Counted from the stretch's first letter, positions 11,930 to 24,908 are shown. The stretch is DNA of 64,000 nucleotides from Carallia brachiata (GCA_021464245.1 JADCRB010000072.1:766055-830054), one strand, 5' to 3'. The notes: generated by a model not told the origin, from the letters alone. Numbers and translations are program-made.

Positions 11930-14900
11930 TGCCCCCGCAAGATAGGCGTTGCATCACAAAGGCCTATCTTGAAACACTGTTGTTAGTGTGGCATGCGGGG
12001 AAGAGCCTTTGCAAGAGAGTCTGCAAGTTGATCAGAGGAATGGACATAAACCACATGGAGCTCATCATTTTGAACTTGCGTCCGAACAAAATGAAAATCA
12101 ACTTTGATGTGCTTCATTCTGCTGTGAAATACAGGATTTTGGCACAAGTATGTAGTACCCACATTGTCACAATAGACAGTGGGTGGCTTGGGATGTGGAA
12201 AATGAAGTTTCTAGAGCAAATTTTGAATCCAATTAATCTCAGCCACAGTAGACACCACAGCTCGGTATTCAGCTTCAGTGGAAGATTGAGCCACTGTGCT
12301 CTGCTTTTTAGAGGACCAACTGATGGGATTGTCCCCGAGAAAAACAATGTATGCCGACATGGAGGAACAATCATCCGGATGTCTAGCCCAGACAGTATCT
12401 GAAAAAGCATGTAAAGAGAGAACAGAGGAACGACGAAAATAGAGTGCATAGTGAATTGTTTGCTTCAAATAACGTAGCACCCGCTTCGCAGCTGTCCAAT
12501 GATCTTGCCACGGACAATGCATAAATTGAGAAAGACGATTAACTGCAACTGAAATATCAGGACGAGTTAATGAGAGGTACTAAAGAGCACCGATCACTTG
12601 CCTATATTGAGTAGCATCGGCAGGAGGAGAGTCACCATAAGTAGTCAATTTTTCAGTACTGGACAAGGGACTAGAAACCCCATCAGCAGTGGACACGTTT
12701 TGCCTATGAAGAAGATTAGATATATACTTGCGTTGTGATAAAAGAAGTCCCTGATTAGTCTTAATAACCTCAACTCCAAAGAAATAAGTAAGGGGACCAA
12801 GGTTTTTGATAGAAAATTGGGAAGCCATAGTCTGGATCGCCTTATCAATAGCAGTTCGGTCATTCCCAGTGACAATGATGTCATCGACATATACCAAGAG
12901 ATAAAGCAAGGTTCAGCCAATAGAGTAAATAAAAAGTGATGTGTCAGACTTAGAGTTAACAAATCCATAAAAAAGTAAAAATGACCGTAGTTCCTAGTAC
13001 CACGCCCTAGGAGGAGCTTGGCGAAGTCCATAAATAGCCTTTTTGAGCTTGCAGACATGATTGGGATATTAAGGATGAACACAACCTGGAGGTTGCTGCA
13101 TAAAAACTTCATCAGTCAAAGTTCCTTGTAAGAAGGCATTATTTACGTCAAGTTGACGTAGGCCCCAATCAAATTGAACTGCAAGAGATAAAATCAGGCG
13201 AACTGTAGCAAGCTTGACAACAGGACTATAAGTGGAGTGAAAATCAATGCCAGGGCGCTGTGTGAAGCCCTTTGCAACCAACCAACCTAGAAGAACCATC
13301 AGGTTTGTGTTTGATCCTGTAAATCCACTTACAAACAACAATATGTTGCGACGAATCAGGAGGCACTAAATCCTATGTATGATTATTAAGAAGAGCAACA
13401 AACTCATCACCCATTTCTTTGTGCCAGTGGGGATTCTTTTGTGCCTGAGTGAAGGATGTCGGCTCAAACTCTTCCATAGTGGCAAGGTAATCAAAAATTT
13501 TCTCAGTTTAAAAATATTATTTTTGGATCGAGTAACAATACCTGGGGGATGAAAAGAAGGAGGTACCATAGGGTCAATTGAAGAGGAAGTAGTTGAGTCA
13601 AAGGCGTTGCTTGACGAAGCCGAGGCTGTGGAAACTAAAGAGGGCACATCGGATTGGAAAGTAGATTGAGAGGGAGATGGAGGCGATCTTGTTGATGTGG
13701 ATGTAAACGCTGAAGCGAGTGGAAGTGGATCAGGAATGGTATGGTCCAAAATGGAAGTGGTTGATGACAGAGAAGGACAGACAGCTTCGGGAATGTTCAG
13801 CCAAGTAGTAGGGGTATCAGGTTGGACTTTGCGAGATGTAGGGAAAAGTGTTTGAAAGGGAAAAGAGTGCCCGACAAAGGTAACATGTCGAGAGAGATAT
13901 ATACGATTAGAATGCGGATCTAAGCATTAGTAGCAGTGATGAGATTTGGAGTAGCCGATAAAGACACAGGGTAGAGACTTGGGTTGAAATTTATTTTTAT
14001 TTGTTAGTTTTAGCCAAGGGTAGCACAAGCAACCAAAAACCCGTAAAGTTTGATAATTTGGTGAGGTATGGAATAATTTTTCGAAGGCTGATTTGTTACC
14101 GAGTGTGGAAGTGATGAGGCGATTGATAAGGTATACTGCGGTTTGGCAAGCAAAAGTCCAATAGGAGAGAGGAACACTAGCATGACGAAGGAGTGTTAAC
14201 GCAGTCTCAATGATATGACAATGTTTCCTTTCAACAACACCCACATGCTCAGGGGTATATGGAGGTGAGTATAAATGTTGAATGCCATGTTCAGAAAGAA
14301 ATGAGTGAGGCCAATATATTCCCCACCATCATTAGAATATATTGTCTTTTTAGGTATTTAAAAAAATTTTTCAACTAGTGTTTGAAACTGTTGGAAGACT
14401 GTGGTGACATCATATTTATTTTTAAGTGGATATAGCCAAGTGTAACGAGTGAAGTCATCCACAAAAATTACGTAGTAGCGATATTGATCATAAGAAATAA
14501 CAAGAGCAAGTCCCCACACATCGATAAAAATTATTTCAAGAGGTTTGACACTTTGAATAGATGAGGCCCTAAATGGCAACCGATGACTTTTTTTGCAAAG
14601 ATAGGAATTACAAAAACTGAAAGGACTGTGTTTAGAGACTGGAAGACTATAAGCAGAAACAATTTGGTGTAAAGACTGAGAATGAGGATGACCAAGACGT
14701 TGGTGCCAGGTAGAGAATGAGGGTGATGTAGTGGTATGGTAGGCAACGGTGGAAGATTCTGACTTGACGGCCACTCATACAAGTTTCCATTATTCTGGTC
14801 GCGCGCGAGTATTGCCCTCATGCTCAAGTCCTTCGCAACAAAAAAAGAAGGGAAAAATTCAATGGATGTGTTATTTGTTGTACGAAACTAAGAGACAGAA

Positions 14901-17900
14901 ATTAAATTCCTACGAATATTAGGAGCACATGAGACATTATTCAGAGGCAAGGTATTTTTGGAGTGAAAAGTTTAGCAAAACTTTATGTGTTATAGGAATA
15001 TTGTTACCGTTGCCAACCAAGATGTCATCATTGCCATTGTATTCAGAGTGAATGGCTAGATGTTGCAGATCAGATGTCATATGATGTGAGGCACTTATGT
15101 CCATCATCCATCCACCAACATTAGATTGTGAAGTACGAGCTGTAAAGTGAGCTTGAGGATTAAAGAATTGCAATCTGCATACTTTTGCAGTATGGCCAAA
15201 TTTATCGCAAATTTGACATTGAATTCGGCCCCTTCCTATAGAGGGACTGCGAAAATCTGGTGCAAAGGACCTTGGCCATGGTTGGAAATTAGTTTGTTGA
15301 AAGTTACTATAAGTTGGCCTCCTTACATAGTTGTTGAACTGTTGTCCAACTCTTGGTCTGACTGAATTATTGCTTCCACGTTGATTTAACTGGGCTGCGA
15401 TGGGAGGTAGTTCCTTTCTCATGATTTGTTTAGAAAGTCTTCATGATCCATCAGTTTGGCTACAAAGTCCTTATAGGTGATTGTGTATCACGGGCCCTAA
15501 TAGCAGCACTTATTTCATTATAATCCGGTCCCAAGCCACTAAGTATTTTGATTACCACTGTCCCCCTTCCTTTTTATTATTGCAGCTGAAGGCCTCTCCC
15601 GTCTTTTGCATAAAGGTTGTAACCTTAATATTTTCCAAGGTGCTTGCATTAATGGGCGTGCTTCAACCTTTGCTATTTCCCATCTCCAGTTTGCTGATGA
15701 CACTCTGGTTTTTTGCCGCCCGGATTGTAATAGTCTTCTTAATCTCAAGAGAGCTCTCCGCTGCTTTGAATTAGCATCTGGTCTCAAAGTTAATTTTTTG
15801 AAGAGTTCTATTACAGGCTTGAATGTTGACTCCGAATGGTTATGTCTATGGCTTATACTCTTAGAACTAAGGTTGAATTCTTGCCTATCAAATACATTGG
15901 GCTTCCGCTAGGTGCTAATCCTCATAAAAAAACCACTTGGGATCCTATTCTTGTGAAGATTCGGAGTAGACTAGCAAGCTGGAAAGGTAGACTTTTATCC
16001 ACAGGTGGCAGACTCACGCTTATTAAATCGGTACTTGCCTTCTTCCTCTTTATTATCTTTCCATTTTCAAAATCTCACGCCTTGTGGCAAAAGAAATTGT
16101 TGCTTTGCAAAGACGTTTTTTTTTTGGGCTGGTGATATTGAAAAAAGGAAGATGTGTTTAGTTAGCTGAGAAACCATATGCAAGCCTAAAAAATCTGGTG
16201 GCCTTGGGGTGGGCTCTTTATTGCATAAAAATCAAGCTTTGCTTTTCAAATGGATATGGAGATTTACTAAAGATAAAGAATCTATGTGGCGTCATTTGAT
16301 TGTTTCCAAATATAATTACTCTTCCTCTATCTGGTGGCCTGAGCTGGATCCTAAGAACCCTTCTATTCTTTGGAAGGATATTACTTCTTTTGCTACTGGA
16401 GATGTGACTGCTAAGAAGGTTATTGATAGTGGCTTACGTTTACGAATTGGAGAAGGTAGGTGTATTAAATTTTGGATGGATCATTGGATTGGTTGTTCTC
16501 CTCTTGTGTCTTTATTTCCTAGACTTGCGGCTTTAGCTGAAATTAAAGATGCTCTAATTTGTGAATGTGGAGAATGGGTCAATGGAATATGACAATGGAA
16601 TTTTGAGTGGCGTTGCTGTCTCTTTTCATGGGAAATTAACAATCTTGCTGCCTTGCATTCGATTATTGACTCGCAGTCCCCTTCCTCCCATTCAGAAGAC
16701 ACCTTGCTTTGGGCGCATTGTCCTTCGGAATTATATTGTTCAGTCTTTTACCAAGCAACTTGAACGTTGTTCTGTACAGTCTGAACCTCAAAAATATCCT
16801 AACATCTGGCTCAATCTTGCTCCGCCTAAAGTTGAGATTTTTTTTTGGATGGGCACTCTAGACAAAATTAGCTCCAGAAGTGTCTTATTCAAGCATGGTA
16901 TCCTCTCTGAGAATCAGTGCTATTGCTGTTTCTGTGATGCTGCCATAGAAACTTCAGTCCATCTCCTCTTCCAATACAAATTTTCTTGGGGCCTCTAGTG
17001 TGGTATTGTTGATTGGTGGGGTTTGAGTTGGTGTATTCCTAACTCTTTTGAGGATCTATTTGTGCAGTGGCAAGGACTGGTTTGGGGGAAGGTGGGAAAG
17101 CCTATTTGGAGTGCTCTCTTCTACACATTATCTTGGAATATCTTGTCAGTGCGTAATAAGAAGATTTTTTAAGATCTTGATCCGGCTTCTAAATGGCCAT
17201 TACTTAAAGATGAAATTCTAGCACGTAAATACACTTGGCTCAATGCTGGAAATTGTATTCTTCCTTTCCAAGCCCAAAGTCTTCTCCTAGCTACTGACGT
17301 TCTGCGTGGCAAGTTAAATTCTGCTCTTGTGTCTAGCTAGTAACTTAGGTTGCCTTGGTTGTCCTTGGGGATGTCTTTAATTCCTTTGTTGTTTTTAAAT
17401 TTTGGTATCTAGTGTTCTGCTACCTCCTGTTTGGTTTAGTTTGTACTAATTTGTACTTGATATCGTAACGTTTTACACTATAAAAATTTACTTGACCTAT
17501 CAAAAAAAAAAAAAAGGTCAATAAAAAAAAAAGTATTTGATTACCAATCATCATTGTCAATTGGTGACCCAGCAATAGAGAGCTCATCGGCAATAGATTG
17601 TAATCAACGACTGGTTTTGGAATCCTTCACAATTCTGCCTAGCGTTGCTCGAAGTCCATAAATGCGAGTTTGGGATTTGCTAGCGTAGGTGTTGCGAAGA
17701 CTATCCCATGCCTCCTTAGATGTATTGGTTGTGGCAACAACAGGAGCAATAGTGGCATCTACAAAACCCATGATAGCATTATGGAGAAGATTGCCTTGAC
17801 GAATCCATAGTTTGTGTGTAGGATTTGATATTCTAATATTATTTTGCTGAATTTGTTCTGGTGGACAGGGGTTTGAACCATCAAGAAAACCCATTAAATC

Positions 17901-18094
17901 ATATGCATGAAGAAGAGTGGTGAGTAGTGCCTTCAATGTAGGATAGGTAGTGTGGCTTGTGAGTTAAAAGGCAATTGGGTAGCAACATTGAACGTGATCA
18001 AAAATGAGGTGGTCGGGTTGAGATTGTTATAGGTTGTATTTGTTATAGGAACGGACCCCGCATTGGTTTGTGAGGCTGTTGAATCTTCAACCAT
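11930..18094 (-). pseudogene. Copia gag-pol polyprotein, broken by frameshifts and stops
   Basis: The start is the ATG at 18092-18094 (MVEDSTASQTN). A 4-5 bp duplication soon breaks the gag frame. Recognisable parts, going down the coordinates, are gag (17604-17936, then 14937-15422 after the LINE), zinc knuckle CQICDKFGHTAKVC (15177-15218), aspartic protease (near 15100), GAG-pre-integrase and integrase core (14358-14774, then 13927-14244), reverse transcriptase (13069-13341 and 12580-12909 with YVDD near 12885) and RNase H with STEAEYRA (12211-12522). The protease active site, DSG in the unit 2 copy, reads DIS here. At least six frame breaks separate the pieces, so it cannot make a polyprotein. 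Confidence 0.93.
15558..17530 (+). mobile_element. 5'-truncated LINE inserted in Copia gag
   Basis: A non-LTR retrotransposon 3' end lies on the plus strand. It has the reverse transcriptase motif FADDT (near 15690), then the C-terminal reverse transcriptase region, then a zinc-binding domain (about 16720-16990, with PPKVEIFFW and paired cysteines). It ends in A-runs (17502-17530). It is flanked by aagtattttgattacca at 15541-15557 and the same sequence minus one T at 17531-17546. Unit 2 has the uninterrupted Copia sequence at this point. The frame is broken at several points (about 15840-15910, a stop near 16134, and 16590). Confidence 0.9.
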
Positions 18095-18125
18095 GGTGGA
18101 GAAAAGAAAGTTCGTAAGAGCTTAG

Positions 18126-18268
18126 AGAGCAAGTCTAGGGACTTATACAGGACAAGAGATCTGCATAAATAAGGAAAAAAATAATTGAAAGCACAATATG
18201 ACAAAATTGTAGCTAGAGATGGAAATAATTAACTAGAGATGTGCTGAATAGGAACTAGAGCCTTAACA
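18126..18268 (-). repeat. Truncated 5' LTR of the Copia element
   Basis: It matches the inner 140 bp of the 237-bp LTR in unit 2, starting TGTTAAGG in sense. After CCCTAGACTT the sequence runs straight into the gag leader. The LTR end and the tRNA primer-binding site expected after it are not present, which suggests an internal deletion. Confidence 0.75.
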
Positions 18269-19847
18269 TTGTGTTCTTTCATAGACGCTAGCTGTGATTT
18301 GTTCTTGTATTTACATTCTACTTTGTTTCGTTTCAGTTTCTCCCTTGAAGCTATATATATATATGACCTAATTTAGAATTTTAACAATATTCAATTATTT
18401 TAGGACTATAATCTCAAACTTACTATCTTTAAATCCTAATTTGATTACCTCTTTCCTCCGTTATCTCTCCATCCCTCTCTCTATAACACACTCTTTGGCT
18501 TTCTCTGACCTTTGTCTTTCTTTTAGTTTATATTGTATGTAAATCTTAATTTTTCATGTATATTTTTACTTTTAATTTGCTTAAACAGACATCCGTAGCA
18601 CAGGCACTCGACTAGTAACTAAGTCTAACGCTTCAATCATGAGTATCAGAGATATAATGTAGTGCAAAAAAAATTACAATCCCTAGATTTTTAGGCATTT
18701 TTAAAATATTCCTTTTCCCAGCTCCTTCACACTTCAAAGATATTGAGATTTGAGACTAGAAAGATCAAAAGAAAATGAGAAAGAAAATAAACAATCGTAA
18801 AGGAAATTTTGCCCAAAGGTCGACTGGATTTATTTAGTACTAATAATAGCGTGTAGCAAGGTAATGTATTGTATGCCAATTTTCATGTATTTAATTATCT
18901 ATTCGTGTATTTGATGGTGTACTGAAAATCTAATTTTGTAGTGAGGTATGTTACTATATCTTTTTTTTTTGTCTATTAAAAAATTTATTAGTCATAAACC
19001 AGACTATAAATGTACCTATTCTCATTTTCATAAATTTTGTACCTCCTTTTGAGAATTATAATTCAAGACCTCAAAAATAGATATTTACGTTTTTAATCTC
19101 ATGTATTGTTTAGTATTTTAGTAAACCCAATACTATCTTTTTAAAATTAGAACTCGATACATGGTTGTCTAAATTATTTACTACTCGAGTATCTCACAAA
19201 GGACTTCCTATATCTTTCTATAATGATTGATTACGTACTCTGTTATTTTATGATGAATGAAATCAATCATCTCATTCAAAGAATTTTATGTATACGTTAT
19301 GATCCACTTTTTTGTTTTTTTTTTGTACCAGTTAATGATGGACCTTCCTTACATAGATATTTATGCAGATATATAGTGCGTGAACTACAACACTTGGAGC
19401 ACACCATTTGGTTCCATTATCAACTATTGGCCCAGCATTATTTTCTTAATTGAACACAGTGCCAGTGGGGAATCTTCATTTTGAGGAAATTAAGGAAAAC
19501 AAAGACAGTCGCTCAATATGTGGGTGGGTGTCAATTTCTCAGACATTATTGTTATACCCATTGTACGGACTTGGAAAGCAACGAATCATACATACTTGCA
19601 TTCCCCACCCAAAAAAAAGATGGATTCCTGAACTAATTGCACGCAACAGAAGGAGAAAGGGGACAAAGAAAAAAATACTCTTTAAATGGTGAATAAAGAA
19701 AGCTAGATATACCAGAAAAAAAAATCTTTACCTCATTAGGAAAAACGTTATCACCAAAAATTTTATATGCGAAGATGCTGGGGCTTTTGCATTAATGCGT
19801 TGTACCCCATGATTCCCCCAACTTCCCTTTGTCAGAGCTTTTTCCTT

Positions 19848-19975
19848 TTTTTTATTAAAAAAAAAATTCAGTGGAAATAGAGATCAGGACAATTGAAGTA
19901 TAAGGTTCGAACGCCTATGTTTTATCCTGAAGCTTTATATTCAGCGATGGTCACTAAGTTTTACCTATTGATTAA
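19848..19975 (-). mobile_element. tRNA-derived SINE-like element, ancestral to all units
   Basis: On the minus strand it has an A-box-like region (aaaacttagtgaccatcg), a B box (gcgttcgaacc) and an A/T-rich tail. It is flanked by agctttttcctt (19836-19847) and agctttatcctt (19976-19987), a near-perfect target duplication. The same insertion occurs in units 2 and 3, so it predates the duplications. Confidence 0.6.
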
Positions 19976-20457
19976 AGCTTTATCCTTATGTAATAGAACT
20001 TAATAAAGTTCATTTTTCTAGTTAGAAAGATTTGCTGCTTTTGTTTTGTTTATTGACACGTCTTTGTTTCAAGAATATTGACTTTTTTTCTTTTGTAATA
20101 TGGCTGGAACCTCTCGGGTATCAAAATATGGCCCCTTGCTCCCTGTGGGTACTGCTGGTACGGGGGTTCCATTAGCTATGTTTCTTGTTTTGATATTAGT
20201 GTCCGTGACGAATCGGATAATGTAAATTGAGATGGCTCATTATGATAAGAGCATTATTAGGTAGGTATAATTTAAGGTTACATGAGTAAAAACAAAAATT
20301 TATCAGTAATTCATGTTGGTTATAGAAAATTTTGATTGATTATTTGTAATTTCTTAAGATTAAGTCAAATAATTTTTTTCTTATGATAATTGCATTTTGT
20401 TCATTGTGTTTTGAATGTAATGTTCGTATTGGATATCTCAGGTGGAGAGAAAAAATT

Positions 20458-20460
<3 letters not shown>

Positions 20461-20505
<45 letters not shown>
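20461..20505. repeat. GA microsatellite, about 45 bp
   Basis: This is an uninterrupted AG dinucleotide run. The matching loci are about 23 bp in unit 2 (31032-31054) and about 17 bp in unit 3 (43633-43649). Confidence 0.95.
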
Positions 20506-20506
<1 letters not shown>

Positions 20507-21946
20507 GGAGAGACAGAGAGACAAGAAAAGGAAATTCAAATCATATTAACATTGACAAAAGGATAAAACTAGACGAAGCCCAAGAGTGGAGAGCAAAAAA
20601 AATTAGGGCTTGTTTCGTATGGGATAGGCCCCATGAACTTCTAGGCCTTCTTTAGATGTGTAAATTGCAAGTCTGCAGCGTTAACATGGGGTATTTTTCC
20701 CATATCTTTTTCTTTTATCAAATAAAAATATGTTTCTTTTTGGGGTCTTAAAAGCCTATTGGACGTCCAAATATGAAGCTGCATATATTAATTTCTCTGT
20801 AAAATGGTCTAGCCCAAGTATTTGAAATCTGAATTTTGAAATTTTTTTGGAACTAGAAGAAAATTTTATTGATTAGATTAGTTGATATGCAATATGCCAG
20901 TACAACACATTTAGCTTTCTTTGCAACAAGTCCATATTACTGTGTTTTTTGTTTTTTCGGTCTGTACTTTGACTTTAGAGATTTCAAATTGAGAATGAAA
21001 AAACGCTAGGTTCAGAGTTTCGGTTAACAAAAAGAAACAGACATAGCAAACTTCAAAATGAAAAAAAAAAAAAAAATCCGATTTTTGCTTGCGAGGGGGT
21101 AGAAGAGACAAGCAAGCGAGACGTACATGTTGTTTTGAGAGTATTTAATAAGTGTAAAATTATGCAGCATGCCACTCGAATTGCTTAATTCACAAAATCC
21201 TAAGAACCATGTGGCGCTCTAGAATGCCCAATAGAAATTCACAAATGTTTGGAGATAGAGAGAGATTCCAGCTTAATTGGAGTAGTGACTCACTTATTCC
21301 GCTCACTAATAATGAATCACCATCTTTACAATAAACAAGCCAAAAAAGGAATGGACTGTACGGAATTTATCAAAAAAATCAGCATTGTTTTGGCTTAGCA
21401 AGAAGAAAAAAGATATCAACTCTAATATTGTTATGGCTCATGACTAGGAAAGATGTAGTTGCGACCTGACATTAACTTTTGTTCTCTTTTTTAATGTTTT
21501 GATTTTGAAGAGGATTAAAATTATATAAAAGAGAAGGAAAAGCAGTATGATAGAAATCGAATTTCTGATTACACTTTTAATCAACAAAACTTGTGAGCAC
21601 TTGAGCTATATTACAAAGTCACTTTTGTTCTATTTTCCATCATTCTCTGCTCCTCTTTGGTTTTTTTGCCTGTCTTTTTGGTTTGGGGGTCCTAGGCTGT
21701 TCCTGACAGCTGCTATGAAGTGTAGTCCAATATGCTGGTTGGGAGGAGCGTCTAATCTAAAGAAAATGCATTCAAGCCCAATCCTGGCCCACCATTTTAG
21801 CCCCATATATACTAACAGAAACCCTGGTGTCTACACCCACATCATTATTGGGAGGTTGATTGACAATCTTCTTTTGGATTATCCAAGTTGGGAAATGCGA
21901 GTCACTTCTCTTTCGCTTTCTGATTCTCAAAGGTATAATGAAGCAA

Positions 21947-22072
21947 ACTAGCTGTTTACAATGGCCACCTAGCTAAAGGTGAGGAAGGTCGAGGGCTCAA
22001 ATGCTGCTTCCTCAGACTCCTTTCTTTCTTAGGTTGAAATTCTCTTAACAATTTTTTTTTTTCTAAAAAAAA
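21947..22072 (+). mobile_element. tRNA-derived SINE shared by units 1 and 3
   Basis: It begins with an A-box-like stretch (atggccacctagctaaagg) and has a B-box region (ggctcaaatgctg; ggttcaaatcctg in unit 3) and a T-rich 3' part. Flanks are gtataatgaagcaa (21933-21946) and gtgtaatgaagcaa (22073-22086). Confidence 0.6.
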
Positions 22073-23562
22073 GTGTAATGAAGCAACAACTACAATGCAA
22101 TATAAAATGGCCAAAATTTTGGTTCTCATTTCGAGCCTATTTTGATTTGAGATTTTAATTTGTGTCCAATTTTCGTTATATTTCTCCTTTACTTTTTTGA
22201 TTTTCTTTAAAACTAAAATAAACTCTCTTTTTTTTTTCTTTTTTTTTTTGTCTAAATGAAAGTCAAAGTTTATATTATAACTATGGAAGGGAGAATTTGA
22301 AAGAGAAATGGGCTGATTTCCTGTATAGTATAATGTAAATAAACTCAACTGGTCTATACAATCAATTCCTTTTATTTTCCTTTTCTTTTTGTTTTGGGAT
22401 TAAATAAAGTGTTTTCTTTTCCTTTCGTTTATTTTTCCTTTGTTTGAACTGCGGATTCCTATTTAGTTTCCATTCAATTCTAGCATGGTTCCTAGCTATT
22501 GCAGTTTTGATCTTGAGTGGGCAAACTGTAACCCGACCTTTCATCGAGATCAATTTTCAAGTTCTGGGCTATGGCCCGTATCGAACCGGAACACAGTCAG
22601 GGCTATTTTATAGGCTTCAACTAATTGGAGGCAAAAACAAAAATGCTCACTTGCACAAAGAACCAATTGGATTTTTGACTTCAAAAAAATAGCTCTAATT
22701 AAACACGAAACTAATCCATCACTTTCTTCTAATTTAAGCATACTTTAAGAATTGATCATGTGAAAAATACTCACGTGTTCTCAGATGTACATTAATTCCA
22801 CCACTCTTTTCCCTAAGCGGACGCGAATGCACGTACATGTACCACATGTACCACTACTCAGTCAAAAATTACTCAAAAGTAAGGAAAAAAAAAGGCTTTA
22901 TATGCAGAATTGCTAGTCAAAAGCTAAGGTGACTTAAACTTGGAATTGGAGATGGCTCACCATTGAGTCCACCGCATATCATATTTAGTGCAATCATTCA
23001 GGACAGTAGAATTAATGATTATGCCTTAGGGATTCCTCTGGAATTCCCAGTATCTTATCTAAGTTAGCTACTCTTTCAAGTTTTCATCGCAGCTTGTTTC
23101 TGATTATGGACTTGTGTAATTATGAACTTGAGTATTAATTTGTTGAAAATTCTAAGCACTGAAAACAGCTACTCTTGTATGCTTTATGCCTACATTACAT
23201 ATTCACATTTGTGCATGCTGTAGGACGAGATTTGGACTTCACTTGGATTTTTCCTGCTTAAGGCATCGATGGAGGGTGATCTTGCAGCTTAATTAACAGA
23301 AAACTCTTAATCATAAACAAACCCGAACCGCATGGGTTTTTGATCTTAAGATGATATTAATCATTCAATGATTAAATAGGGTCTACATCTTCTTCCCTAT
23401 TTTAAGTCCACAATTTGGAGTCGGTACTGTGATAAAACCAAAAGGGTAGGATTTTGAAGCATTTGAAACATCAAAATACATTGCTTATGCGGCAGCAGCA
23501 ATCAGAGGTTGCAATGAATACATTACCGGCAACCCGGAAGTATACTATACACAATGTTAGAT

Positions 23563-24853
23563 CTATTTTTGGACGTGGGAAAGCATCCATCTCGGCATTG
23601 ATGTGTTAGCAGTAGGCTGAGTTTGAGCTTCAGCCTCTTCATTTTGGGTCATGGGCGGTCTAATCTGCATAGGGCCACTGCATCATCAACAAATACATTC
23701 ATTTTAGCTTCTTTGACAAACCCTTGACAATGTTTTCTGTCTTGCAGTATTCGTGCTTTTGATCCTATCCACGAACTATCTAAATACGATAAAAAGAAAA
23801 CTGATAGAAAAAAGGATAACCCAATGCATGAGACTCCAACATTCGTGGGGTCTTTGGAATGGTTTATGTATGCAATCTTCCTTTTATTTTTAGGCAAAGA
23901 GGTTGTTTCTAAGATCTAAGAGAACACTGAAACATAAATGAAGAAAAAACTGGAGGAGATAGCGTGGGAGAGAGAAGGAGAGAATTGTTACCCGATAATT
24001 AGAGAAGGTGATGATAGCAACGGCAGCGTCTGAGACTGCGGTGGTTGCATGGAGGATGATGAGTTTTGACCAAGGTTTTGCTGTTCCCACTGTGCATGCC
24101 CAGCAAGTGTCTTTTCATTTTCCTTGAGCTATTTATTTCATCCAATTAATTTACAATTGTTACAAACTGTGATGCAATCATCCCATGTTTATATCTCTGG
24201 GGTATGACAGTTAATCTGAAACACCAGAATTTTACCTTCTTTGCCAGTATGTTGTTTTGCTCCCGCAAAGCTCTTTCCTGCCATAATTTTTTATGTCAGG
24301 CATCACATAAAATCTGCTATTTATATTGAATGTGGACATGAAGTTTTCTCAATTCCTAGATTCCAGAAGAAATTCACCAAAAACTAAAAGTTTAAGCTTA
24401 TAAAAAGAAAATTTAAACGTATTATAAGTTATATCAGATCTTTATATTTTATCAATATAAAACTTACTACTTTTTAATAGGATGAATTATGTCAGGTAGT
24501 AATTTTATGAGGATACTATGCCTGTATATTTAACATTAAGCTGTCATAGCTTTAAGAAAATTAACCTACACGTGCTCTTGGAGATTTCTGAGACAAATTG
24601 TTCATACAATTCTCTTGGACACCTGAGAAATTTGGTTTGGGCTCCCAAAACTGACCCTTCCCATACCCATAAAAGTGCGATGTCAATGGCTAATCTTATC
24701 AATAAAGACAAGAAAAACAATTGACGAATATCCCATTCAGCAGTCAATTCCACATGAAATTTTCGTTTGCATTCCCATGCAAACTTGCATAAATGCAAAA
24801 TATATCTTCACCTTCTTCTGCAGTTCTGAAATGGATTCATTGATGTGTTGGTT
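23563..24853 (-). pseudogene. FUL-like MADS-box gene, copy 2 (exons 5-8 only)
   Basis: Only the last four exons remain: 24812-24853, 24236-24277, 23992-24128 and 23563-23677, with intact splice borders and open frames. They encode the end of the K domain ([16 protein letters not shown]) and the C-terminal domain ending with [11 protein letters not shown]. The stop is the same TAG as in unit 3. The MADS domain, I region, most of the K domain, the promoter and 5' leader are gone. Intron 4 is joined at 24905-24908 to sequence that in unit 1 lies near 6975. Without a start it is a truncated pseudogene, unless read from a new upstream promoter. Confidence 0.92.
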
Positions 24854-24908
24854 CTGAAAAAACTTGCCAACGTCAGTCTAACTCATTCTGTGATCAAGCA
24901 TGACATTG

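Larger units (their letters stand above)
9449..18268 (-). mobile_element. Ty1/Copia LTR retrotransposon in unit 1, nested and decayed
   Basis: The element runs from TGATAACACAAGG to CCTTAACA on the plus strand (sense strand TGTTAAGG to TTATCA). It is flanked by the target duplication ttgtg at 9444-9448 and 18269-18273. The order of domains on the minus strand is gag, zinc knuckle, protease, integrase, reverse transcriptase, RNase H, which is the Copia order. A polypurine tract (gcgggggca) precedes the 3' LTR. The same insertion is in unit 2, and unit 3 has the empty site near 41186-41190. The body is interrupted by a LINE (15558-17530) and the 3' LTR by unrelated AT-rich DNA (about 9527-11796). 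Confidence 0.93.
18274..21932. other. Tail region of unit 1, no protein gene recognised
   Basis: This AT-rich region is shared with 29466-31800 (unit 2) and 41191-45220 (unit 3). It holds an old SINE, a GA microsatellite and a short sequence (20098-20225) that matches the 43-codon frame of unit 3 but is frame-broken here. Other open frames have no family features. Confidence 0.7.
596..22924. repeat. Tandem unit 1 (22.3 kb) carrying FUL-like copy 1 and a Copia element
   Basis: Unit 1 starts just after tcaaaagc at position 595 and ends at the same motif at 22924. Its order is FUL-like gene 3' flank, gene (minus), upstream region, Copia insertion, then a 4-kb tail. The same order recurs in units 2 and 3 in the same orientation. 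Without the 8.8-kb Copia it is about 13.5 kb, close to unit 3 (14.3 kb with its own insertions). Boundaries were set by comparing the three copies with the non-repeated sequence that follows 46492. Confidence 0.85.

Noticed and set aside
11929..12402. 157-codon plus-strand frame (and 27657-28157)
   Set aside because: It is antisense to Copia RNase H, which explains the open frame and its repetition in unit 2.
20383..20655. Arg/Glu-repeat frame
   Set aside because: It is simply the translation of the GA microsatellite.
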